Source: Mangifera indica (Eukaryota > Streptophyta > Magnoliopsida > Sapindales > Anacardiaceae). From it: a stretch of DNA of 64,000 nt. Positions 35,701 to 46,601 of this stretch are shown piece by piece (position 1 is the first letter of the stretch; the number at the start of each line of letters is the position of its first letter). The notes beneath the pieces were generated by a model, which saw only the letters and a list, made by a program, of their open reading frames with translations, ran no database searches and was not told where the DNA came from. Location: NCBI RefSeq assembly GCF_011075055.1, contig NC_058146.1, positions 15,786,320 through 15,850,319 on the forward strand, written 5' to 3'. The position numbers were made by a program, and so were the translations under genes.

Positions 35701-38700
35701 CACTTGGGTGTACATATTTCAATTTCTTCAAAACATTCTTGACTATTTCATCCACAAGATCAGCTTCACACCTACCATACATGGGAAACCAAACAATAAC
35801 AAAATATGAATCAATAAAAAAAATTTAAAATATGATTTTTTAAATTCCAATAGCTGATTTAACTAATGAAGATGAAAACAATATAGGAGTTTACCTATTG
35901 AGTATGCATTTTGTTATTTACAATATATCACTCTATATCTGTATCACATGAAAAACATAGTAATGAAACAAGAATGGAATTTGAAGGATTGCAAAATACT
36001 CAGTGGGTTGGGGTATCACAAAACCACCTTTATCGGGGCAAGGATTAAAAAGTTCATTTGAGAAATGCCAAAAGACTTATACCCACCCAAGTTTGGTATA
36101 TACTCAAACTCTCACCCACTAATTTTTGAAAACCCAAATATTTACCTGTTATTTAACTTCTATTAAAATTTACTATTAGTTACAAGGGCAAAATCATGAT
36201 TTAACAAAAATATTTAAAAACTAAATTTTATCACATTTTTCTCCTTAGTTTAAAAAACTAGTAATTTTCCTCTACCTAAAGTTTGAAAAGTTATTTTTTC
36301 CCCTTAGGGTTTTTTTTCTTCTTCTTCGGCTAGCTTCTTTGTCTCCGATCGTCGTTGCTCTCTCTCCTAACTCTTTCCCTCCTGGCACCAAAGTGAGATG
36401 AGGGAGATGCCTTTCAATAGTCCATTTTTTGGAAGGAGATGTAGCCGAAATACCCACCTAGATGAAATATTGACCTAGATGAAATTGACATTTTGGCATC
36501 ATTTGTTTGTAAGTTGATTTCGTCTGGGTTGATATAATTAAAACAAAATTTCAGTTCTCCATTTTTGGTAGTCCTTCAATCCTTCTCTTTTGTTTCATCT
36601 TATAAACAAGGTGTTACTAATGTTATTGTTGATGCATTGTCAAGGAGACAATTCTTTGCTTTCCATTCTTGATGCTAGGGTTCTCAGCTTCTAACTCATG
36701 AAGCAACATTATGTTGGTGAAGATGAAATGTCTAAGATCATCAAGAAGTATTCTAGAGGAGCATGTAGTGAGTATACTGTGCAAGGAGGTTTTTGGTTTA
36801 AGGGCAACTGGCTATGTATTCCAAGAGGAGCTTTTAGGGAATTGCTAATAAGGGAGACACATAGGAGAGGCCTAGCAAGTCACTTTGGGGTTCACAAGAC
36901 ATTAGTGACACTCAAGGAACACTTCTATTGGCCAAAAATGTTAGAGATGTTCAAACTATCGTTGCAAGGTGTGGAACTTGTCAAAGGGCCAAAGTTCACT
37001 TCAAACCTAATCCTTATACACCTTTGCCCATTTCAAAGCAACCTTGGGAAGACTTATACATGGATTTTATTATGGCACTACGGAGGACACAAAGGGGTAA
37101 AGACTATCATGGTGGTTGTGGATTGTTTCTCCAAAATGGCTCATTTCATCCCTTGCAACAAGACGGATGATGCAAACAAAGTGGTAGATTTATTCTTTAA
37201 AGAGATTGTGAGGCTGCATAAAGTTCCAAGAACTATAGTATCTGATAAAGACACCAAGTTTTTTATTTACTTTTGGAAGACATTATGGAGCAAACTTGAT
37301 ACAAAGCTCTTATTTAGCACTTCATATTACCCCTAAACCGATGGCCAAACAGAGGTCACAAATACGGCTTTAGGAACACTCTTGAGAACCATAGTGAGTA
37401 GACATCTCAAGGATTGGGACTTAAAGCTAGCTCACACTGAATTTGCCTACAATTAGTCTTCCGGTGCTATAACTGGCCATTCTCCTTTTGAGGTAGTTTA
37501 TAGGATCAATCCACTTGCTCTTATTGAACTAATCTCTTTACTTCTTGATTTGCAAATTCATAAGGATGCACATGAGAAGGTGAAGTCAATGAAGAAATTC
37601 TATGAGAGCATCAAGGGTCAAACTTAGAAGGCAAATAAGACTTACAAGAAGAAGGCCAACAAGCATAAGAAGTCTTTCATTTTTTAGCCCAAAGATTTAG
37701 TTTGGTTGCATTTGAGGAAGGAACGATTTCCATCCAAGAGAAAGAGCAAGTTAGCCTTTAGAGCCAACAATCCATTTGAAGTGATTACAAGAATTAGAGA
37801 TAATGCTTATAAGGTGGCATTACTAGATAAATTGGGAGGGGTCTCAACAACTTGCATTGTAGGGGACTTGTCACCATATTTAGAGGATAAAAACCTCCCA
37901 GACTTGAGGTCAAATCCTCTTCAACCCGCGAAGGATAATGTGAAACTGGCCCATGATCCATTAAGTTCCAACACTTCAAGCTTTACCAACATTACCCAAG
38001 CCCATGTTCCATCTTCATTCCAACCAACCCTACACTTGTCATTGGGTACAAACCACTCCATCGGGTGCAATGTGATCACTTGGAACCAAGCTTAGCAACT
38101 AAGCCTAATGATGTTACTATGTGTTTACTTACGCATTAGTTTAAGCTTATTTTAGTCTAACTATATATTTTGTTATGTTACGCCTTGTTAGCCTTGTATT
38201 AGCTCACCCTGGGAAAGTGCATGACAAAGTCAAATCAAGCTTCGATAGAGGAGACAAGAGAGACCAATGGGCAGCTCAATGTTACCCCATTTGGCAAAGA
38301 CAAGGTTGACATCCATGGGTGGCTTCTTGTCCCTTACCTTTTTGGGAATTTCTTATAAACTAATGTTTAGCTTTATTTTGAATTCAAAAGTTGTATTAGA
38401 TTAATATTTAGTTGGAATCCCAAGTTGTATTATTCTAATGTATTTTGAGGCCTATATAAAGGCCTAGAATCTCCATGTAAGTTTTTTAGACTTGTTGAAT
38501 GAAAATCACTTTCTTTGTGCTTGAGCAAACTAATCCTATATCCTTTCTCTCTTTTGGCCAGAGATTAGTGGTTGAATCCTTTGGCCAATGGTGTGTCCTT
38601 TAAGCCTTGGGTTATTTTCTGGTCATATATCAATATTTAATACTTGCATCCTTGTTCTCTTGCTTGGTCGAATCTGTCCAAGCACTTATATGAATTTTAA

Positions 38701-41700
38701 GCTTGAACTCATCTTAAACTCAAACCATACTTGCATAAGAAACACATCACCAACCCACTGAGTAAACATTGGATCCAACCTAAATATTATTTGTGTAGAC
38801 CCAAATCAATTAAACAATGTTAGTTTGAGCGTCAATTATAGTGTTGGTAAGGGGTTGTTTTTTTCTTAAGGTTAAATAACTATTTCCCGCCCTAGGTTTG
38901 ATGAAAGAACAATGTTTTGTACACATAATTTTGATTATTAAATTGAATATTAAAATAATATGTTATCATGTAATTGAGAGTTATTTCATCTTTAACTCAA
39001 AACCATACAATCATATGATAACACATATTTTGGTACCTAGTTTTGAGTTTTAGAACTAGGTGCACATAGTTTTTATTGTTGATGAAATAATAAATTTCCT
39101 TCACTTAAGTTTGAAAAAATAAATTTCTTAAATGTCTTTCCAAGACAACATTTAGTTTTAACAATTAAAAGGTATTCATGTCATTTTGTCTAAATATTAT
39201 AAAAACGATATAATTAAATATCATTTTGCCTCCAAAGGTTTAAAATATCAAAAAACTATGTATACACACTTTGGATACATAATTTGGGTACACAGATTAT
39301 GTGTCATTATGTGATTGGATATTTTGAATTAAAAATAAAGTAATACTTAATCACATGATGACACATCATCTGTATACACAGATTATATACCAAAAGTATG
39401 TATACATAATATTATTTTTAAAATATTACAGTAACAATCCTACCAGATTAAATTGTGATCATTATTGTAAGGTGTAAATATCATTTTTTTTAAAACTCGC
39501 TAGGACAAATGGATATTTTCCTTATCTTGTTTTAAAAATTATCATATTTACCCTTATATATCTTGAATATATATTATAGTTTTAATAGTTTGCAATATTA
39601 CATTTACACTCTTAATAGGTTACGTTCTATTTAGTTCCTTAAGGATATAATGATCATTGTTGAAACCACTAAGGGGCATGTTAAAATTTTAGAACTTTCC
39701 AAACAACTCAAACTTTTTTTTAATTTTCGAAACCCCCACAAATCTTCGCCATCACCCCTAATATTTTTATTGACACACCTATCTATCTTATACTGGTAAA
39801 TTTTATTATTTTTAATTAAACTAATATAAATTTGGGTACACAATTTATTTAATAAAAATTTGGGAATAAACTGTTATATAAGTGTTATTTAGCTTAAGAG
39901 ATTTTTATCTTTTCAATAATTTTATAAAAATTTAATTGATTTTTTTAACATAATTAACAGATAAGTAGAAAATTAAATTTTTCAAGGTGAAAATCCATCA
40001 ATTCTTCAAACCTCGAGTGAAAAGTAGTTATTTGGTTTTTTTTTTGCCAAAAGACTTATTCCCACCTAAGATTTAGTTTATTTGCAAATACCTAAGTGCG
40101 GGATTTCAAAAACCCAAATACCCATCCAAAGTTCAGTTCATTTTTAAACATCTAAGAATTTTTTATTTGGGTTAAGGTTAAAACCTTCATTTTATTAGTA
40201 ACATTAAAAAATACATTTTATCTCGAGCTTGAGCTTAATCGAACTCGAGTTTGGCTTGACTGATGAACAGACGAGCTCGAGCCTTAGCTCAAGCTTGGTG
40301 AGCTAAGAAAATAGTTGCTTGAGCTCGAGCTCGTGAGTTGGTGAGCTTCTCACAAGTTGTTCGCAGTTCCTTCAAGTAGAGAAAAAGAAAAACACCTAAA
40401 AAATGCTTTAATAGATCTTAATCAATTCAACCAACTTTCCTCTAATATAAGAATACTGCTAATGAGGAAAATAAAAGCCTATGAAGTACGAGTGATTTGG
40501 AACAAATCAAGTTAACAAAATAGCACACCACCATGCGCATGGCCGTAGCATTGCTTAAATTCATGGACAGAACATATAAACAAAATAACCTTAAGGTTCA
40601 AGGTTCTCAAAAGCAAAACCTGATATGCCCTTGTCTCAAAACTGAACACAACAACACATAAAAGCAATAATGGACAAAACACCCCTAAATTAAAAACCCT
40701 GATTCCAAAATTAGGGTAAAGGAAGAAGATTGAAGAAGAGAAGGCCAAAAGCAAGACGATTGAAGAAGAGAAGGCCAAAATTAGGGTGAGATTAGGGTGA
40801 AGCAATGATGGAGTCAATTGGAACAGACGTTGTCGACGGAGACAAAGACTGATGAGATTGCGATTTGCGAAAGCTGAAAGAAGAAGGAGAAAGGCAGAAG
40901 ACTGAAGTGAAGATGCATGTGTGAAGGCCTGAAGGGTGAAGCAAGGGGGAAAAAAAAACTTTTTAACTTTCACTCTAATTTTTCACTGAATCGACACTGT
41001 CCACTAAATGAGTCTGGTGACATTTGGGTGACTCAACCAGCTCGCGAGCCACTTAGCTACACTGCTCAAGCTCGAGCTCGAGTTCGGGCTAGAGATTGTT
41101 TACACTTATATACAAAGCTAGAGTTTGTTTCTGTTTGTTTTATTTTGAGCTCGATATCGAACAAGTTTGATTCAAATTTACTCCTAATTAAGGTTGTTAA
41201 AAAAAAAAAGGTTGTTTAACCTAATCCTTAAAATTAACTAATAAAATAAAATACTAAAAACAGGGTATCCAAATTGATACAGATTTTTCTGCAAATTGTT
41301 ACTTATGTTTTGAGTTCAAAGTTCTCATACCATCGGTCAAATCATATGTTTTGTTTAATTGCAGGGTTAAAAAAGAAAAAGAAAAAAATAATAATTGAAA
41401 CGGTAAAAAAAATGTAACAGTTACCGTGTGATTTTTGTATCGTAGCCAGATATTTTTCCGGCTTCCCTCAAAGCAGCTCGCCATTTCTCGCTATTTTTTT
41501 TCCATATTTGTCTTTTCTCCGTATTTTTTCCACATTTTTTCCTAAGCTTTGCAAATGCCTCCTCACAAGTCCCACTTCCATTCCTTATATCTGATGGATC
41601 TACGTGATAGAAAATCGGCAACACGATCTGCTCATTTATAGCTCTATTTTTGCATTCAATGATCTTCACAAGTTCATCAAGACACCATCGGGAAGATGCA

Positions 41701-41930
41701 TAATTTTGGGAGAAGACGACAACCGAAATCGTTGACTTTTCAATTGTATGGAGGAGTGCTTTTTTAATTTCATCTCCTCGCTCAAGATTTCTATCCATGA
41801 AAGTATCAACCTTTGCCCTAAGCAGCGCACTATAAAGATGGCTGGTAAATCCGTACCTGGTTTCGCCTCGAAAACTGATGAAAACATCATACTTCACTGG
41901 AGGACTAGTTACTGTAGAAGATGAAGCCAT
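32722..41930 (-). CDS. TIR-NBS-LRR disease resistance protein with expanded intron 1
   Basis: Minus-strand exons 41930-41425 (TIR), 35771-34718 (NB-ARC), 34420-34115, 33913-33353 (LRR) and 33264-32722 (C-JID) join in frame to 989 residues with GT-AG junctions. The TIR domain (YDVFISFRGETR) keeps E86 of SSRWCLDEL, the catalytic Glu of TIR NADases. P-loop GMSGIGKTT (K233), kinase-2 ILIVLDDV, RNBS-B GSRIIITTRD and GVPLAL are present. The MHD motif reads VND. About 17 residues are missing between the P-loop region and kinase-2 compared with the neighbour at 46602, and the LRR exon is about 126 codons shorter. Intron 1 is 5.65 kb and packed with transposons; if it is not spliced, a 168-residue TIR-only protein results, stopping just past the donor. 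TNLs are intracellular immune receptors. It may be a weakened or decoy allele. Confidence 0.8.
36067..36450. mobile_element. left half of a MULE-MITE
   Basis: GCCAAAAGACTTATACCCACCC opens at 36067 and runs through the typical arm (ctttgtctccgatcgtcg). No right terminus appears, so the element is truncated, perhaps by the neighbouring retrotransposon. It lies in intron 1 of the minus-strand TNL gene. Confidence 0.55.
36600..38095 (+). pseudogene. Ty3/gypsy retrotransposon remnant: RNase H tail and integrase
   Basis: Plus-strand frames read, in order, the end of an RNase H domain (KQGVTNVIVDALSRR), the integrase zinc-binding region (HRRGLASHFGVHKTL..HFYWPKM), and the integrase core (MDFIMALRR.., MVVVDCFSKMAHFIPC, VSDKDTKF, then TDGQTEVTN) and C-terminal segments (WLHLRKERFP). 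The frame shifts at about 36945-37090. In-frame stops occur at about 37334, 37455, 37626 and 37686. There is no reverse transcriptase upstream. It is a dead fragment inside intron 1 of the minus-strand TNL, in the opposite orientation to that gene. Confidence 0.88.
38100..38700 (+). mobile_element. probable 3' LTR of the gypsy remnant
   Basis: Follows the integrase relic. It has a TATA-like tatataaagg (about 38455) with LTR-like leader sequence after it. Exact TG..CA ends were not determined because no 5' partner LTR is present. Confidence 0.4.
38870..40037. mobile_element. large degenerate MULE-MITE family member
   Basis: The left end GGTTAAATAACTATTTCCCGCCC is mirrored by GAGTGAAAAGTAGTTATTTGGTT near 40015-40037. 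The interior is AT-rich, with a possible secondary insertion around 39240-39420 (inverted copies of acacagattatgt). It lies in TNL intron 1. Confidence 0.5.
40046..40215. mobile_element. left-end fragment of another MULE-MITE
   Basis: GCCAAAAGACTTATTCCCACC begins nine bases after the previous element, followed by ~160 bp of typical arm. Then it changes abruptly to ctcgag-rich sequence, suggesting a later insertion. Confidence 0.5.
40220..41190. mobile_element. possible CTCGAG-rich foldback element
   Basis: The left arm (gcttgagctcgagctcgtgag, about 40317) and right arm (ctcaagctcgagctcgagt, about 41066) are inverted relatives resembling the 26085-26352 element. The ~650 bp between them are of different composition and may be captured sequence. 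No termini or duplication could be fixed. Confidence 0.35.
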
Positions 41931-42237
41931 CGACTTCTACCACAATAGGCATGGCAATTACAGAAACATCCTGAAGAAAAATAGAGCTAAAAGATCATAA
42001 TTTTCTTTTTATATACTTTACAGACTAAAAAGTAGTTGAAATTATATACTTACCACTTGCGTTGTAGTTCCGCGTCAACGTTCAACTTTTGCGATGAAGT
42101 TTCGCGTCTATGTTCAATTATTTTTTGAAAACATCTTCAAAACGTCCCTAGTGTTTAATAGAAATACTATGCGTCTCTATCATTTAACAAAACTCTCACA
42201 AAGTTCCCCACTATTTTATTTTATTTAAAAAACAATA

Positions 42238-42309
<72 letters not shown>

Positions 42310-42423
42310 TTAAATATATAAATATTGTGTTTTCATATTATTAGATTATTTTAAATTAATAATAAAATAATAATTTATTATATAATGATAAATCATTTAT
42401 ATTAATTTGTGTATTAAAAAATT
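41931..42423. other. upstream region of the minus-strand TNL, with TA microsatellite
   Basis: Presumed promoter and 5' leader of the minus-strand TNL. A TA repeat of about 66 bases runs from about 42240 to 42304. No gene is seen. Confidence 0.5.
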
Positions 42424-43220
42424 GGTCAAAAGACTTATTTTTATCCAAGGTATAGTAAAAATTTAGTGACGTCTGCTAACTTTCAAAAATTCAAATACTC
42501 ACTCATCTATTAGTTTTGACTATTACAGTTAAGGATAAAATCATTATTTAAAGATTTTTATTTAAATAAAGAAAATTAATTTCCTTTTAACCCTATAATT
42601 TTAAAAACTAATCATTTTTCTCTAGATTATTTAAACAAACAAAAATTAATTTGTTTCCCCTCAATTTTATAAATAAACCATTTTCCCCTAACTTAATTTT
42701 AAAAAATTAATTTTCACCCCACTATATACAATTTTTAGGTTTTTATAATTTAGAATGAACAACCACCCTTCAAACTTTGAAATATTATACTTTCACCTCA
42801 AAATTATTGCATAAAACATATCTATGCATAAAAATCTGACTATTTCAATCAGATTTTTTATGATTGAGGGGAGATGTCGTCGGTAAAAAACGTTGGAAAG
42901 AACATTAGCCAAAAAGATTGAATGAAGTTTTTGGAATATAAATGTAATGTTTCAAATTGAGGGGGCAACTATCATTATAAAATAAAAATCTTAAAAACCA
43001 TAGGGGTAAAAGATTAATTTTTTAAAATTAAGAAAAAATAATTAGTTTTTAAAATTTAAAAAAAATAATATTTTTTATTTAAATAAAAGTTTTAAATAAC
43101 AATTTTATCGTCGATTATAACAATCAAAACTAATAGGTAAAAGGGTATTTAAGTTTTAAAAAATTAGTAAAGACCACTTGGGTTTTTACCATAAGTTGGG
43201 TGAGAATAACTCATTTGGCC
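42424..43220. mobile_element. hairpin MULE-MITE with 9-bp target duplication
   Basis: Starts GGTCAAAAGACTTATTTTT and ends AACTCATTTGGCC. Flanks are TAAAAAATT (42415-42423) and TAAAAAATG (43221-43229), eight of nine matching. The halves are complementary along much of their length. It sits between the two head-to-head TNL genes, near the promoter of the minus-strand one. Confidence 0.72.
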
Positions 43221-43355
43221 TAAAAAATGTATACGTACCAAACCTTTACCCCTGCCTAGATTTTATATTCTCTATATCACCCAAAAATTGACAAACCCAA
43301 ATACGTTTTTTTTGGTAAGTAAATCCAAATATGTTGCTGAGAGAGCAAGTCGTTC

Positions 43356-44967
43356 CAAGGTTTTCAAAACCGGACCGGGATAAAAACCGTTTTAAGTACT
43401 GGTTTCGGTTGGACCGGTTAGACCGTTTGAACCGGTCGATTGAACCGTTTGGATCGGTTTTATGTAAAAACCTAAAAAAATTATGTTTAATTAGTAATTA
43501 CATATATTTTACATAATAAATTTTATATTGTGCATACTTTTCAATTTTCACAATTAACAAAATATATGCATTATTGAACATAAATATAATAAGTAACAAT
43601 AATTAACTTTGCATTGGTGGCAATAAGTCTTTTGACCATGTTTAAAACTTGTCAAGAAATCTTCGAGCTTTGCTTTAAACACCATCAATCAATTACTTCT
43701 TGCTCAAATATGTGAGCATCTGGTATTTGATATTTAAGCTAGTGGGTAAAATCATGCATCACAAAACAAAAAACCATACGTGTATAAAAATAAACAGTAG
43801 ATTCCCTCAGAGCAGTTCCCTAATATCCAAATAAAGACATCATGAACATCCATACAAGCTGGATGTCCATATACATTACAATAAAATCGACAAATGAAAA
43901 AAGAATACAAGAGCTTACACTACCAAACAAAAGAAAAGCCAGCTATCATTGATGGAATCCTCTCCCAGCATCCTACATTGCAGATCGGTCAGTTCACCAT
44001 GTGAAACCAAAGAAAACCAGCAAGGACCTCCCAAGTATTTACTTGTCTTAAAACATGAAAGAAAAATCAGAATTCTGAAGTACCGGACTAGCATGTTATT
44101 TCCACCTCGGAAACCAAACAAGAAATTTTTTAGTTTATTTTTTTAAGAAGGTAGACCAAGAAAATGAAAAGTATTTAACACATTTCAATAACTACATTCC
44201 TACAAGGTTTTTCATATGGCAGCCTTCCTTCGAATCAATTGAACCCCATTACACACCTCTCATGTTAACTTAATAGTAAACAGTAATTAGTAGATATGCC
44301 TTTTATTCTCCCCTACTCCAACACAACAGCAATTTCCCTGATAACGTGGCATCAAAACATAGAACACAGCAGCTCAAACCAATACACCATTCAGCCATGA
44401 TTAGCACCACCAAGGTTTAGTTTCAATACTGTTTCAAAGCACTGGATACACACCAGCTTCCCGTCGTTGCCTGAGAATTCGCCGGTCACAACAGCAACGG
44501 AACCTCGTCGTCGTCGGCCGCCGTCTGAGTCTGAGAAGTCGCCGTCAAATGTTGCAATATAGCCGTGAAACTGCTGTCTTGTGAGCCTGCAAACCAACAC
44601 CCCTCGGCAGCTTTGTCGTCGTCGGCAGGCGTCCTTAAACGGTCGTCGGCAACTGATGAATCAACGACCGTTTCAACTTGTGACGTCGGAGCAATTCGTC
44701 GGCTGCAGCAAATCCCTTTGCGTCTGGTGCACTGCGATGAACAGGAAAGTTTTATTATAAAACTGTTGCATTTTCATACGCAGCTTCTGAACCGGGGAGC
44801 GACTTGACCGGGTTGGACCGCGGTTCAGATACGACCCGGTGGTTCAACCGCGGTCCAATCCGATTTTAATCCTAAAACGGTTCTGTGCTTAATAGTAGCC
44901 GGCTACAGTACCGGTTCACGGTCCGACCGATCCGACCGGCCGGTCCGGTCCGGTTTTTAAATCCTTG
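43356..44967. mobile_element. non-autonomous hAT element with foreign interior
   Basis: Ends CAAGGTTTTCAAAACCGG and (inverted) CAAGGATTTAAAAACCGG, flanked by the perfect 8-bp duplication AGTCGTTC (43348-43355 and 44968-44975). Subterminal regions are dense in ccggtt/ggaccgg. The interior (about 43600-44770) does not look transposon-like: it includes a less AT-rich segment at about 44440-44720 rich in cgtcgtcg. No transposase is seen. It may carry captured host sequence, as Pack-type elements do. Confidence 0.82.
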
Positions 44968-44975
44968 AGTCGTTC

Positions 44976-46601
44976 TACACAACACAAATGGGAGATAAAT
45001 ATGTTGGTGAAATATAACATAATAAAAAGCTATTTTTATCCAAATATTTTATCACATTGGCAAATTTTAATACTTTAAAACTATTTAATAAATTTAATAT
45101 TTTGAGCATTTGACAAATGTCAAATATTAGTTTTTTATATAAAAGAAATAATGCAATGAGGGTATATATTATCAGCATACTAGGATCATGTATACAAATT
45201 AACTTTTCACAAAACTCTATCCACTGTAAAATAGGTTTTGATTTAAGTAGATGGAGTTAAACTCGAATTTAGTTAAATTTAAATTCAACTCAATTTAAAA
45301 AAGTTGAACTCGAGTTTAAGCTCGAGTTTGATGAGTTTTCTTTAAACTAGTTTACGTTTAATTCAATTCAAGAAAAATTGAACTTGAATTTAAGTTTATC
45401 TGTCCCACAACCCTTCATCTACTGGTAGGGCAACCCAATTTAAATCATTTTGTCTCATCTCTTTTCTTAGAACTTATATATTTTTCCTAATTTATTTTAA
45501 TGCATCAATAATTTACTTTACATATATTTTTTTTTCCACAAACGTAACAGAAACTTTAATCCAAATCTTTTCTTTAAATGTTCAATACTTCATCAATTTT
45601 AATAACCCTTAGTGATTAAAAAAAGAGTTCAATAGAAATTGTTGATGGGGATTCTCCTGATATTAAAATTTATCAAATTTCATTAGTAAGAAAAACACCA
45701 CAACAACACCGCTACCAAACATAAGAAGCTCAGTCTTGAGGATAAAAATTAACAAGTTTTAGTAATCTAACAAGTGATAGGAGAAAGGTTCGAAGAGTAT
45801 ACTTACGAAAAAACCCTTGCCAACCATAAGATCATAACTTTTCTTTTACTCTTTTCATAGAAAAATTGTATTATTTTCTTATACATAAAGAGTTACTTAT
45901 GTTATTACACTCTTTAGTTATAAGCTTCTTAATATTTATTACCTCCTTTATTTAATGTTTGATTTAAGTTTTTACTAGTTGATTAACAAACAATAATGGA
46001 GTCATACAAATTTTACTATGATATAGTACAGTAATTTGACCACCATGATTTATTATTCTAAAATTTATGGGTCTCTCTGTTCTTTTACAAAACCTCAAGT
46101 ACCATGCAAGACTTCCGTCTTTTGGGGGGTCTACAAAGTATAGATTTTTTGACCCGTTGGACAACTGCGTGTTTAACGTGTGTAGACGTGACGCATGACG
46201 ATACACGAGAGGAAGTGGACAATTAAAAATTAGATTGAAAGTTGCTTCCTCGCTTTGTTTTACTTTACTATCTCAACTTCACAAACTCCTCGCCTTCTCA
46301 GAAGCAACTTGGATCAGGTTTGTGAATTTCAGACAACCCAGAATTTCTTTTCTCTGATTTGTTGTTTTTTTTTTTCACTCTTCAAAATTCTTAATATTTT
46401 AAAAGTGTTAAATTGGTGCTGATCTTCGGTTTCCTGTAGATGGACTGTGGGATCTGGGGTTGATTTATCTGTCTGAATTCTTTTTTAATGGTCAACAAAT
46501 TTTTACCGTGAAACTTGATGGAAAATATTTTGTTCTTAGCTTTCTGACTTCGATATTTTGCCTCCTAGCTTTTCTGCAGAGTCCTTTCTTGGTGGAAATT
46601 G
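44976..46601. other. upstream region of the plus-strand TNL
   Basis: AT-rich to about 46240, then less so. The last ~300 bases are presumably the 5' leader of the TNL. A possible leader intron (donor near 46318, caggtttgtg) cannot be proven. No other gene is seen. Confidence 0.4.

Noticed and set aside
40512..40973. 153-residue minus-strand Leu/Phe-rich frame
   Set aside because: Hydrophobic low-complexity translation of a purine-rich strand inside a probable foldback element.
44391..44807. Frames within the hAT element
   Set aside because: Short, overlapping on both strands, no domain; reflect a less AT-rich patch.
46599..46601. Extra N-terminal residue of the plus-strand TNL
   Set aside because: The codon is TTG; ATG is at 46602.
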